A DNA stretch of 64,000 bases from an uncultured bacterium (GTDB lineage: Bacteria; Bacillota; Clostridia; Lachnospirales; Lachnospiraceae): NCBI GenBank assembly GCA_905215155.1, contig CAJMPJ010000010.1, positions 1 through 64,000 on the forward strand. Reading direction: 5' to 3'. A program made the translations under genes and the position numbers. Numbering within the stretch: position 1 is the stretch's first letter; the number at the start of each line of letters is the position of its first letter. The notes beneath the pieces were generated by a model that saw nothing but the letters and a program-made list of their open reading frames with translations, searched no databases and was not told where the DNA came from. Shown here in pieces: positions 1 to 7,851 of the stretch.

Positions 1-531
1 TAGTACTATCATATATGCCCTTAAAATTTCTGTCTAGTCAATTGTAGCCGATCCATTCTCCTTTTTATTGAATACTACCTATTTTACTATTTACTAACCT
101 AATGTCAACCTAAGTGCCAAAAGTATACACGTTGAGTGCCAAAATTTGTTCGCCACTTTTTTCCCCAAAGAAATACTGATTTCATTCAGTCACAGATCTT
201 CACATTCAAATTCCCATTTCTGAATATGAAACCAATACCTTTCTCCATCTTTCTCAAACATTACAGCGTAAGAATCAGTTTTAGGTCTTTATCTAACTCT
301 CATGCTCTCACAATATCCAACTGCATATCTTTTTACACATCTCATCACATTTAAAGCTTCAAGTGCATCTGAAAAATCCAAGTCCAACACACTCCACCAA
401 TTAAATTAGTGATTATCATATTTGAAGCATTCGGAATTTTATTCGGGCAATTTATTTATAACGATCAATACTTTCTCCCTTCCTATTTGGAATTGTGGTT
501 CTATCGGTCATCTGCTTATTCTGTATACGAA
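1..531. other. AT-rich stretch without an intact gene
   Basis: I find no credible gene here. The plus-strand open frames have low-complexity Phe/Ser/Ile-rich products and no ribosome site. The minus strand at about 240-400 reads as a gene broken by stops, with short stretches that look protein-like (for example a Trp/Glu-rich piece at about 190-260). It could be a decayed small gene. Confidence 0.4.
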
Positions 532-651
532 TCAATTATACAATCCATCTGTTTTTGACTCCATCATTATCTTAGCGTATGCTTCCGCTGCCTCCCGGCA
601 TGTTGTGCAATCTGTATATGCATCTTGAATTTCTGTTATTAATGTTTCCAT
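532..651 (-). CDS. small hypothetical protein, 39 aa, CxxC motif
   Basis: A 39-residue frame begins at an ATG eight bases after a good AAGGAGG site and ends in TGA. The product is mostly helical and mildly acidic in look, with one Cys-Thr-Thr-Cys pair near residues 15-18. I recognise no family. The ribosome site and codon pattern make it more plausible than the overlapping plus-strand frames, but a chance frame this short cannot be excluded. Confidence 0.4.
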   Translation of the reverse strand: METLITEIQDAYTDCTTCREAAEAYAKIMMESKTDGLYN

Positions 652-683
652 TTCATAATCCTCCTTGCTATAATATTTTTAAG

Positions 684-717
684 TACAAAAAAGAGACGTA
701 CAAATTCCCGTCTCTTT
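684..717 (-). terminator. intrinsic terminator, minus strand
   Basis: A nine-base stem (AAAGAGACG paired with CGTCTCTTT) encloses a ten-base loop and is followed on the minus strand by a run of T. It lies about 180 bases downstream of the small membrane-protein gene ending at 899 and separates it from the 39-aa frame. Confidence 0.65.
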
Positions 718-898
718 CCCCTGCCTCATTTTCACCAAAGTCCATCCTTGCATTTGAAACAAAATAAAGTAAAAATTTTTCCGTACATTACTTCCTCATC
801 GCCTGATTTTACGGTAATTCATTTCTAGCTGTCTTTGTCAAAAGAAAGAACTCCGAAACATAACCCCCATCTGGCAAACGGATACAAAAGCTCCATCA

Positions 899-1066
899 TC
901 ACCGGTTCTTCAAATACCCCTGATCATACAGCAGCCCCAGACAGATCCCCATAATCATTCCCAACCCAAGATTATTAAATATAGAACCCAATATAAGCCC
1001 CAGACAGACTCCTATAGCTAATCCATACTGATAAGAATTATTTTTATTATTATAGAAATTTGACAT
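899..1066 (-). CDS. small glycine-rich membrane protein, 55 aa
   Basis: A 55-residue frame starts at ATG 1066 after a GTAAGGGG ribosome site. About twelve polar Asn/Tyr-rich residues are followed by roughly 35 hydrophobic residues with repeated Gly spacing (GLAIGVCLGLILGS, then GLGMIMGICLGLL), suggesting two short glycine-zipper membrane helices. It ends in a basic KNR tail. Small two-helix proteins of this style are common as unannotated genes in Lachnospiraceae. No function can be assigned. Confidence 0.6.
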   Translation of the reverse strand: MSNFYNNKNNSYQYGLAIGVCLGLILGSIFNNLGLGMIMGICLGLLYDQGYLKNR

Positions 1067-1562
1067 AATATGTACCCCTTACTTTTTTAAATTCATTTTA
1101 CACCAGTTATCTGGTGAAGTACACTGGGAGTTTTTGAGAGGAGCAGGGAAAAATGGAAGAATTCATTTTCCGTTGTTAGAGAAACGCAGGCCGGAGGAAC
1201 GTTTTTCACTGATCCGGTGCTTTTTCTGCACCGAGACTCAGCGTGGTAATAAGACCCTTGTGATTGCTTCAGAAATACTGATTGCCCTTCTCCTTTATCC
1301 ATGTCCCGGTCAGGTCAAACAGTTGAAAAACGATATTAAGATTGCGTGTGCCAACGCCTATGTACGGGAATACCAGTCCGGGGACAGTCAGATTCAGCTG
1401 ATTATGTCTGATTTCCCTTATAATGTACGAACCGGACTTTTGAATTTTAAGAAAAACCTATTTAACCGGATCTATCCGGTATCCGTGTTCTACGGCCTAT
1501 GTCTCCATTTGAATGCCGCCTTAAAGGGTGGGAAAAGCAGCAATCCAAATCAAGATGATTGA
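1067..1562. other. region without a confident gene
   Basis: One plus frame (1134-1562) is open, but it has no ribosome site and its translation shows no domain I recognise. Its last 30 codons may be a frameshifted continuation of the GH1 remnant that follows. I treat it as decayed sequence. Confidence 0.4.
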
Positions 1563-1727
1563 ATTTCCGCTTACGGTTCTGGCTCTGGATTGTCTGAAGA
1601 AAGCGATAATACCGTAGAAGATGACTATCGCATTGATTATTTAAGGAAACAGATCAAACAGGCGCAGCTGGCGATTACCGATGGGGCGAATTGTTTGGAT
1701 TTTGTCCGCGGTGTGCAATTGATTTAG
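1563..1727 (+). pseudogene. C-terminal remnant of a GH1 6-phospho-beta-glucosidase
   Basis: The frame reads into VEDDYRIDYLRKQIKQAQ and then AITDGA. This closely resembles the conserved stretch just after the nucleophile loop of GH1 6-phospho-beta-glucosidases, where the family has a D-D-Y-R-I-D-Y-L block followed by a helix and then the GYT-WG-IDL motif. Here the expected GY-WG motif is degenerate and a stop follows at once. The nucleophile ENG motif is missing, and there is no start or ribosome site. It is best read as the fossil tail of a beta-glucoside PTS hydrolase gene. Confidence 0.6.
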
Positions 1728-1785
1728 TCAGTACACATTTCGGGATTTAATTCAATCAAACGGAAATAACTTATGATTTAATATT

Positions 1786-1841
1786 AAAAAAACAGGTATC
1801 CTGATCATGGCTTTTATGAGCGAGTCGGGATACCTGTTTTA
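1786..1841. terminator. intrinsic terminator, probably bidirectional
   Basis: The arms AAAACAGGTATCC and GGGATACCTGTTTT pair over about 13 bases and are flanked by A and T runs on the two sides. It can serve the minus-strand oxidoreductase operon ending at 1883 and anything read from the left. Confidence 0.75.
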
Positions 1842-1882
1842 TGAATGGCTTCTTTTAAAACCCGTTCTTCCAGTTCTGCTCG

Positions 1883-3112
1883 TCAGCCCCCTGACATCAG
1901 ATAGGAATATTGCCCGGTCTTATCCATTCCATAGAAATCGGCAAAGGATAAATGGAAGAGGTCGGTCTTTACAGACTTCAGATTGATGTTATTTTTTATC
2001 AAATATTGATAGATTCCAATGTATTCAAGGGGGCCCTGGATCAGAAGGCTTTTCAGTACGCCGTCACGGAGTATGGCTTTTTTATAGCAATTAGAATCTT
2101 CCCGGATAATCACTTCGTCCCCCTCTGCAGCAATGCCGTCTCCAAGGGATAAGGTGGTGAGACCGTAGAAATTCATGGTGTTTTTCATGCCGTACCGGTC
2201 TTCGTAAGGGGTCATCCTGCCGCACATGTTGTATGCGGCGGTCTGTCCCTGTTTCATGGCGTTGGGCCAGATGCCTGCAATGCCGTTGACATCACCGGCG
2301 GCATACACATGGCTGCAGGAGGTCCTTAAACAGTCATCGACCTGAATGAAACGGTCTACGGTAATATCGCTGCCGTTTACACAGGCAGTGGACGGACGGA
2401 CACCGGCTGCCACTACGATCATATCACATTCGATGAGGGTACCGTCATCCAGCATGACAGAGGTGATCTCATTGGTTTCCGGCATGGTGCTTAGTACGGT
2501 CTTTCTGTCCAGGATAAACTTGCAGCCATGCTGTTCAAATAACTGCTGGTAGGCTTTTCCAGCAGTTTCATCAAGCTGTTTTGGAAGAATCCGGTCAGCC
2601 ATTTCCAAGACGGTCACTTCTTTTTTCTGTTCCAGAAAGGCGTAAGCCGCATCCATTCCCACAAGTCCTGATCCTACAATGAGAATTCGGTTTGCCTGTT
2701 GGGCAAAGGACCGGATTTTTTTGGCATCGGATAAATTGCGCAGCCCAAATACATTGTTTGCTTCCCGGAAATTCATGATGGGCGGGATGACGCTCTCTGC
2801 CCCGGTGGCAATGAGCAGGCGGTCATAATGGATCTTTGTCCGGTCGTCAAGCTCTACTTGCTGTTTGACCGTATCAATGTGCAGCGCCTGATGCTTCAGC
2901 CAGGTGATATGGGAAGCATCAAAGAAGTTTTCCGGGATAAAGGAAAGGGCCTTTTCGTCCCGTTCATAGCTTAAGTATTTGTGAAGCATACAACGGGAAT
3001 GTACCGTTTCATCCGGAGATATCATGAGGATTCTCACATCCGGTTCCAGCTCCCTGATGGTTTTTGCCGCCGTAATTCCGGCAGCTCCCACTCCAATAAT
3101 TACATGAGTCAT
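1883..3112 (-). CDS. FAD/NAD(P)-dependent oxidoreductase of the CODH-like cluster
   Basis: A 409-residue pyridine nucleotide-disulfide oxidoreductase-fold flavoprotein of the NADH-oxidase/rubredoxin-reductase kind. An N-terminal FAD Rossmann motif (IIGVGAAGITAAK) lies at residues 4-16, a central NAD-binding motif (ILIVGSGLVGMDAAYAF) near 143, and the C-terminal FAD motif (YAAGDV) near 270. It overlaps the ferredoxin gene by four bases, so translation is coupled. In known cooS-cooF-flavoprotein clusters this enzyme is thought to pass electrons from the ferredoxin to NAD(P)+. That role is inferred here from context. The acceptor cannot be read from the sequence. Confidence 0.85.
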   Translation of the reverse strand: MTHVIIGVGAAGITAAKTIRELEPDVRILMISPDETVHSRCMLHKYLSYERDEKALSFIPENFFDASHITWLKHQALHIDTVKQQVELDDRTKIHYDRLLIATGAESVIPPIMNFREANNVFGLRNLSDAKKIRSFAQQANRILIVGSGLVGMDAAYAFLEQKKEVTVLEMADRILPKQLDETAGKAYQQLFEQHGCKFILDRKTVLSTMPETNEITSVMLDDGTLIECDMIVVAAGVRPSTACVNGSDITVDRFIQVDDCLRTSCSHVYAAGDVNGIAGIWPNAMKQGQTAAYNMCGRMTPYEDRYGMKNTMNFYGLTTLSLGDGIAAEGDEVIIREDSNCYKKAILRDGVLKSLLIQGPLEYIGIYQYLIKNNINLKSVKTDLFHLSFADFYGMDKTGQYSYLMSGG

Positions 3113-3561
3113 CCCTGCACCTCCTCAACATAGATCGCTCCCGTAGGACATGCCATGACGCAGCTTGGGTTTGCCCCATGCTCCCGGCAGAAATCACATT
3201 TGATAACCTTGGTTTTCGTGCTGGTATCCGCTTTTAAAACTCCGTAAGGACAGTTCATCACGCACATAAAGCAGGAGCCGCACAAGGTTTCGTCATAGAG
3301 GACCAGACCGGTTTCCTTATCTTTTTTCAGTGCACCGCTCATGCAGGACATAGCACACTCCGGCTGGTCGCAGTGACGGCAGAAGATTGGGGTATATCTT
3401 CCGTCGCCGCTTCTTACTATATGGTTTCGTGATTCATTATTAGGGTCTGTCAAATCCAGATCATAGATGGTTCCCCCATCCGTTCGGTGTGCCTGCATAC
3501 ATGCAATAGAACAATTCCTGCAGCCATCGCATTTGGCCGCATCAATGAATATCCGTCTCAT
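3109..3561 (-). CDS. CooF-like four-cluster ferredoxin
   Basis: A 150-residue polyferredoxin of the CooF/HycB/DMSO-reductase-B-subunit family with four cysteine groups. These are CDGCRNCSIAC near residue 11, CRHCDQPEC near 62, CGSCFMCVMNCP near 94 and CDFCREHG...CVMACP near 122, enough for four [4Fe-4S] clusters. It should carry electrons between the CooS homologue just upstream and the flavoprotein downstream, with which it overlaps by four bases. No signal peptide or membrane segment is seen, so the set is probably cytoplasmic. The exact gene name depends on whether the CooS partner is a true CO dehydrogenase. Confidence 0.85.
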   Translation of the reverse strand: MRRIFIDAAKCDGCRNCSIACMQAHRTDGGTIYDLDLTDPNNESRNHIVRSGDGRYTPIFCRHCDQPECAMSCMSGALKKDKETGLVLYDETLCGSCFMCVMNCPYGVLKADTSTKTKVIKCDFCREHGANPSCVMACPTGAIYVEEVQG

Positions 3562-3572
3562 ATGCCAACCTC

Positions 3573-5456
3573 CTATATATTAAGACCGGTCCGTTTCTCC
3601 AAGATGATGTTTTCCAGGATATCCGCACTTTCCTTAGAGTCGGAGTTGATGATCACCTGTCCGCCGGTCAAGCTCTTCATGCCTTCGGTCAGCACCTTGA
3701 CAGCAACGCTGCTTCCGGTCACAAAGGGCGGAAGGCCTAAATGAAGGGGAAGCCCCAGGGCAAGGCCGAAGCATCCGTCTGCAAGCGCCTGCTCTTCCAG
3801 CCATTGGGCAGCGGAAAGAACGAGAGGAAGCTGGGGAAGATCCACGCCTAAGTCTGCGGCAAGCTCGGTGGCAACGATCTCCAGACGTCCGATGGCAAGA
3901 CAGGGGCCGAAGTTCAGCACAGGAGGGATTCCAAGCGTTTTGCACACGGCTCTTAACTTGGGACCGGCAAATTCGGCGGCTTCCGGAGTCATAAGTCCGC
4001 AGTTTTCAATGCCGCCTGAAGAACAGCCTGCGGTCAGCACCAGAATATCCCTTGAGATCAGTTCTCTGGTCAGTTCCACCGTAAGTACGTCATGGCCGCC
4101 TGCGGTTAAGTTGGAGCAGCCCACAATGCCTGCAATTCCTTTGATATCACCGGAGACAATAAGATCAATCAGAGGTTTCCACTTTCCGCCCAGGAAACTT
4201 TTTAAAGACCCTTCGCTGACACCGGTAAGGGTGTTGTCATTTCCGTGTTCCGGGAACAGATTGAGGGGAACCACGCCCCGGCGTTCCTGATAGGCACTTA
4301 TGACCTTGTCGATGATCTTCTCGCTTTGTTCTTCCCGATGGTCAAAATCAAATTTCATCAGCTCGGCGTTTGATTTTTTGGCCACGTCATCAAGGCAGAT
4401 CTGTTTGATTTTTAATTCGTCGCAGATCGGTTCGATTCCAGGTAAAGTACAGTTGAATTCAGAAAGCACCGCATCAATAGCGCCGGTTGCAAGCACTGCC
4501 TCGCTGGTGTAGTTGTTGCCGGCATGGCCGTCGAAAACTTCCGTATAGAGCGCACCTCGTAGCTGAAGGTCCTGGCCCACGCAGGTACAGCCCACCAGCT
4601 TAAAGCCCTTTGCTCCCACGGCTCTGGCTTTTGCAATGGCTTCCGGGGAAATGAGTTTCTCCTGCAAATCCACAAAAATCGTATGCTGGTGTCCGGTGAT
4701 CATGATATTGATGTAATCCGGGTCAATCACACGCAGACCTACCGGTGCCATACGAAGTTTTGGCTGTCCCAGGAGAACGTCATTTAAAAGGTTGGTGAGG
4801 GTAAGACCGTAGATGCCTGTGGAAATCCCCAGTCTCAAACAATCCACCAGCATATCAAGGGGATCGGAGTTTAAGTTGGTGGAGCATTTCACCACGCCCT
4901 TAAACACTTCGGATTTTGCCCCGCCCGGCATGATGCCAAGCTCTTTCCAGCGTTTCACACGGGGCGCGTAAGCAACTTTTTCGGTCAGCTCCATTTCTAC
5001 ATATTCCGGTTTGTAAAGATCGGCTAAGACCGCATCGGCAACCTTTTCCGCTTTCTTATAAACGTCGGATTCTTCAATGCCGAAAATATCTGCTAAATGC
5101 TCTAAGGACTCCATGCCCTTGATTTCGCCCTTGATTTTAGCCGTATTTTTTAAATTGAGAGCGGTGTTTTCCACAACGTGTATGTAGCAGCCGCTTCCTG
5201 AAGCAACGGCTCTTAAAAAGTTTCTTGCCACGATGGTGTCCGCATTGGCTCCGCAGATCCCTCTTGGGGAATTCGGTGTAATCCGGCATGGGCCGTTGGC
5301 ACAGAGACGGCAGCAAACGCCCTGGAGTCCGAAACCGCATTTCGTCCTCTGTTTTTCCACACGATGATGGGACGTTTCCATCGGCAGCTTGGAAATAAAC
5401 GTTTGCAAAGGTTTGTCAGCACTTTCACACGTGTTGCATCCATAACATTGATTCAT
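3573..5456 (-). CDS. cooS: anaerobic carbon monoxide dehydrogenase homologue (CooS family), atypical active site
   Basis: A 627-residue Ni-Fe CO dehydrogenase catalytic-subunit homologue of normal family length. N-terminal Cys groups for the D and B clusters are present (CYGCNTC near residue 4, CGFGLQGVCCRLCANGPC near 40). C-cluster ligand positions also look kept: His in TGHQH, Cys in GCTCVG, Cys in FNCTLP, GCSN, AGCSS and FGPC. However, the usual proton-relay residues are changed. The family EKAVAIG block reads EEQALADG, so Lys becomes Gln, and the H-x-x-H-x-x-H region reads YIHVVEN. It follows the Rrf2 gene by about 50 bases and has a strong AAGGAGG site. CO oxidation is the family role. 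Activity of this variant is uncertain. Confidence 0.82.
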   Translation of the reverse strand: MNQCYGCNTCESADKPLQTFISKLPMETSHHRVEKQRTKCGFGLQGVCCRLCANGPCRITPNSPRGICGANADTIVARNFLRAVASGSGCYIHVVENTALNLKNTAKIKGEIKGMESLEHLADIFGIEESDVYKKAEKVADAVLADLYKPEYVEMELTEKVAYAPRVKRWKELGIMPGGAKSEVFKGVVKCSTNLNSDPLDMLVDCLRLGISTGIYGLTLTNLLNDVLLGQPKLRMAPVGLRVIDPDYINIMITGHQHTIFVDLQEKLISPEAIAKARAVGAKGFKLVGCTCVGQDLQLRGALYTEVFDGHAGNNYTSEAVLATGAIDAVLSEFNCTLPGIEPICDELKIKQICLDDVAKKSNAELMKFDFDHREEQSEKIIDKVISAYQERRGVVPLNLFPEHGNDNTLTGVSEGSLKSFLGGKWKPLIDLIVSGDIKGIAGIVGCSNLTAGGHDVLTVELTRELISRDILVLTAGCSSGGIENCGLMTPEAAEFAGPKLRAVCKTLGIPPVLNFGPCLAIGRLEIVATELAADLGVDLPQLPLVLSAAQWLEEQALADGCFGLALGLPLHLGLPPFVTGSSVAVKVLTEGMKSLTGGQVIINSDSKESADILENIILEKRTGLNI

Positions 5457-5477
5457 TTTTTCCTCCTTATGAAACTG

Positions 5478-5490
5478 TACTAAATTAGTA
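5478..5490. promoter_or_regulatory. palindromic operator over the cooS promoter
   Basis: TACTAAATTAGTA is a perfect 6-1-6 palindrome. On the minus strand a possible -10 box TATACT (5487-5492) overlaps it, so a bound regulator would block cooS transcription. A related sequence lies upstream of the adjacent Rrf2 gene. The assignment to Rrf2 is an inference from location and repetition. Confidence 0.5.
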
Positions 5491-5507
5491 TAGATTAAGA
5501 TAAAAAA

Positions 5508-5909
5508 TTATTCAGCCAGAATTTTAGCCAGAGAAAATTTTTTCAGATCCTGGTTTAGATTCCTCTGGATTCTGGAGAATTCTCGATGAACGTGGCAGGG
5601 GCTCTTATGGGAATGCAGGGGACAATCATATCCGGCCTGCATACATTCAATCAGCACCATCTTGGGATCAATGACAGATATAATATCGTATAAGGTCGTT
5701 TGTTCCAGGTCGCAGTTTAAAGCATATCCGCCTGCACTTCCCCGGTAGCTTTTGATATAACCCGATTTCTCAAGCTTTCTTGCAATCTTATAGGCATTGG
5801 CGGAAGTCATCTGTTCCTTCTCGCAGATAGTAGAAATATTTTCTGTCTCTCCGGAAGACAGCGCCCGGATGATGCGTATTGCATAGTCAGATTCTTTGGT
5901 TATCAGCAT
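5508..5909 (-). CDS. Rrf2 family transcriptional regulator
   Basis: A 133-residue winged-helix Rrf2 protein (IscR/NsrR/CymR family). The start MLITKESDYAIRI at 5909 is chosen because GGAGG lies just before it. A longer frame starts 15 bases upstream but would overlap that ribosome site. The helix-turn-helix covers about residues 8-60. Near residue 100 it has three cysteines (IECMQAGYDCPLHSHKSPC), which in this family usually bind an Fe-S cluster. It lies directly upstream of the cooS-like gene and probably controls it in response to redox or Fe-S status, and also its own gene. The effector is unknown. Confidence 0.85.
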   Translation of the reverse strand: MLITKESDYAIRIIRALSSGETENISTICEKEQMTSANAYKIARKLEKSGYIKSYRGSAGGYALNCDLEQTTLYDIISVIDPKMVLIECMQAGYDCPLHSHKSPCHVHREFSRIQRNLNQDLKKFSLAKILAE

Positions 5910-5935
5910 ATAACACCTCCACATAATAAGACTAT

Positions 5936-5960
5936 CATACTGTACTTAATTGGTCAAGAT
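5936..5960. promoter_or_regulatory. possible second Rrf2 operator upstream of its own gene
   Basis: TACTTAATTGGTC (starting near 5943) agrees at 10 of 13 positions with the palindrome in front of the cooS homologue, and both are preceded by CTG. The copy is imperfect. It fits autoregulation but needs a binding test. Confidence 0.35.
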
Positions 5961-5968
5961 TTATCAAT

Positions 5969-5996
5969 AAAAAAACCCCGCAAAAAGCGGGGAAAA
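5969..5996 (-). terminator. luxS terminator
   Basis: A CCCCGC stem with an AAAAA loop directly follows the luxS stop codon on the minus strand and is followed by a run of T. Confidence 0.85.
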
Positions 5997-5997
5997 A

Positions 5998-6483
5998 TCA
6001 GTCGTTTTCAGGATATATCAGATGTTCATCCTCAATTCCGTACAATACGGAATCCAGGAACTTTCTGGCAAGATATTTTGCCATCCCAAGGTTCATATCC
6101 AGGTAGTTTCCGCAGTCTCTTGCCGCAGCGCCGGGAACTTCTCCTTCAAAATCACGGATGAATTCAAACATTTCTGTCATGAGGGGCACGATGTCTCTGG
6201 ATTTGTAATCCCCGGACAAAAGAAGATAGAATCCGGTGCGGCATCCCATGGGGCCGAAGTAAAGGACCTTGGAACCATAGGTTTCGTGGTTTCTTAAAAA
6301 GGTGGCTCCTAAATGCTCGATGGTGTGCATCTCTGCAGGATTCATGACCGGTTCAAAGTTCGGGCGGGTCATGCGGATATCAAAGGTGGTGATGAGGGAA
6401 TCCCCTGTCTGGTCTTTTCTGGAGACATAAATGCCTGGAAGAAGTTTTAAGTGGTTAATCGTAAAGCTGGTGATCTTTTCCAT
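5998..6483 (-). CDS. luxS: S-ribosylhomocysteine lyase LuxS
   Basis: A 161-residue protein, the normal family length. LuxS cleaves S-ribosylhomocysteine to homocysteine and 4,5-dihydroxy-2,3-pentanedione, the precursor of autoinducer-2, within the methyl cycle that recycles spent S-adenosylmethionine. The metal-binding HTIEH motif lies near residue 53, the catalytic Cys in GPMGCRTGFY near residue 83, and the third metal ligand in AARDCGNY near residue 125. It is monocistronic, with its own terminator. Linkage with an S-adenosylmethionine synthetase gene 30 kb away is not evidence of co-regulation. Confidence 0.97.
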   Translation of the reverse strand: MEKITSFTINHLKLLPGIYVSRKDQTGDSLITTFDIRMTRPNFEPVMNPAEMHTIEHLGATFLRNHETYGSKVLYFGPMGCRTGFYLLLSGDYKSRDIVPLMTEMFEFIRDFEGEVPGAAARDCGNYLDMNLGMAKYLARKFLDSVLYGIEDEHLIYPEND

Positions 6484-6778
6484 AATGTCATATCCTTTCT
6501 TATATAGTAATTCTATTTCGTTTTCCGTTATCTGTTACTTATGGTGAAATTATAATAAAAATTCCGGCTTCCTGCAACTGATATTACAGATATGAGTCAA
6601 ATACAATAGTTTTTTCTCCGTTCGTTGCCAATACCAGAAGGTTTTTGGGGCAAGACAAGCGGTTGACAATTATGGGGCGATATGGTAAACTGCGGATTAA
6701 GTTAGTTTACGCTAACCAATTTCGGGTGCGGAAACTGCAACTTATCGTTCACTCATCAAAACATAATAGGAGGATATT
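6484..6778. promoter_or_regulatory. intergenic region with promoter and inverted repeat for the iron importer
   Basis: On the plus strand TTGACA (6663-6668) and TAAACT (6686-6691) are 17 bases apart. Just after the -10 box is GTTAG-N6-CTAAC (about 6701-6716). GTTAG/CTAAC half sites are typical of DtxR/IdeR-type iron boxes, though the spacing here is wider than the consensus. Iron-dependent repression is therefore plausible but unproven. I see nothing else in this gap. Confidence 0.5.
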
Positions 6779-7831
6779 ATGAGAAAATCTATTTTACCCA
6801 AGTTTACTGTTTTGGCAGCCGTATTCGCTTTGACGCTGACGGGCTGTGCAAGCCAAAGTAATAATACAGCTTCTACCGAAGCGGGTACGCAGGCAAAGGA
6901 AGCGGCTGAATCAACAGCAGCAGAAACCACAACCGCAAAAGCCACGACCGTTGAAGTCACAGACATCCATGGAACGGTTACGGTTCCTGTAAATCCAAAG
7001 ACCGTGGTGGCATTGGATAACAGAACGTTTGAAACGTTATCTGATTGGGGAATTAAGTTAGCGGCAGTTCCAAAAGGGGTCATGCCTGCGGATTCACCGT
7101 ATGTAGCAGACAGTGAGGTCCAGGATATCGGCAACCATAGCGAGCCCAATCTTGAAATCATTGCGGCGGCAGATCCGGAGCTTGTGATCGTGGGCCAGAG
7201 ATTTTCCCGTTATTATGAAGATATAAAGAAGCTGGTACCAAATGCAGCGGTTGTTGATCTTAGTTTCGAGATTTCAAAAGAAGCCGGGAAGTCTGGTGAC
7301 AGTTTCGTCAATGGACTGAAGGATTCCACGGTCACATTGGGTAAAATCTTCGATAAAGAGGAAGAAGCGGAGAAGCTGACCGCTGATTTTGATCAGGCAA
7401 TTGAGAAAGCAAAATCTGCCTATAATGGAACCGATAAAGTCATGAGCGTAGTTGTTTCCGGCGGTGAGATTGGTTTTTCAGCCCCTCTTTCCGGACGAGT
7501 ATGGGGTCCTATGTATGAAGTTTTTGGCTGGAAATCCGCTTTAGAAGTTGAAGGTGCCACCTCCGACCATCAGGGAGATGACATTTCTGTTGAGGCCATT
7601 GCACAGAGCAATCCTGACTGGATCTTTGTTCTGGACCGTGATGCTGCTATCTCTTCCGCAGAGGATGCCGTTCCCGCTCAGGACGTGATCAACAATTCTC
7701 CGGCGCTTCAAAACACTACGGCTGTTTCAAAAGGACAGATCGTTTATGCACCAAACGATACATACACCAACGAATCCATACAGACCTATATTGAGTTATT
7801 TGATAACCTTGCAGGCTCTCTGGCCAAGTAA
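6779..7831 (+). CDS. siderophore-iron ABC transporter substrate-binding lipoprotein
   Basis: A 350-residue precursor with a lipoprotein signal (basic start, hydrophobic core, lipobox LTGCAS near residue 20), a Thr/Ala/Glu-rich linker and a helical-backbone type III binding domain. The fold and motifs (VTVPVNPKTVVALDNRTFETLSDWG, IIAAADPELVIVG) match the YclQ/FatB/FpuA group that binds petrobactin- or enterobactin-type ferric siderophores. It is anchored outside the membrane and delivers cargo to the two permeases that follow. A strong AGGAGG precedes the ATG. The exact siderophore cannot be read from sequence. Confidence 0.88.
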   Translation: MRKSILPKFTVLAAVFALTLTGCASQSNNTASTEAGTQAKEAAESTAAETTTAKATTVEVTDIHGTVTVPVNPKTVVALDNRTFETLSDWGIKLAAVPKGVMPADSPYVADSEVQDIGNHSEPNLEIIAAADPELVIVGQRFSRYYEDIKKLVPNAAVVDLSFEISKEAGKSGDSFVNGLKDSTVTLGKIFDKEEEAEKLTADFDQAIEKAKSAYNGTDKVMSVVVSGGEIGFSAPLSGRVWGPMYEVFGWKSALEVEGATSDHQGDDISVEAIAQSNPDWIFVLDRDAAISSAEDAVPAQDVINNSPALQNTTAVSKGQIVYAPNDTYTNESIQTYIELFDNLAGSLAK

Positions 7832-7851
7832 GATAAAGGACGTAGATCAAA

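Noticed and set aside
1-100. Very short minus frame with AAAAGGAG site near the left edge
   Set aside because: It encodes only 11 residues and may be the end of decayed sequence.
136-420. Minus-strand fragments resembling a DUF2829-type small protein
   Set aside because: The reading is broken by several stops and similarity is too faint to name.
1134-1562. 142-residue plus-strand frame
   Set aside because: No ribosome site and no recognisable domain; its end may be frameshifted GH1 remnant.
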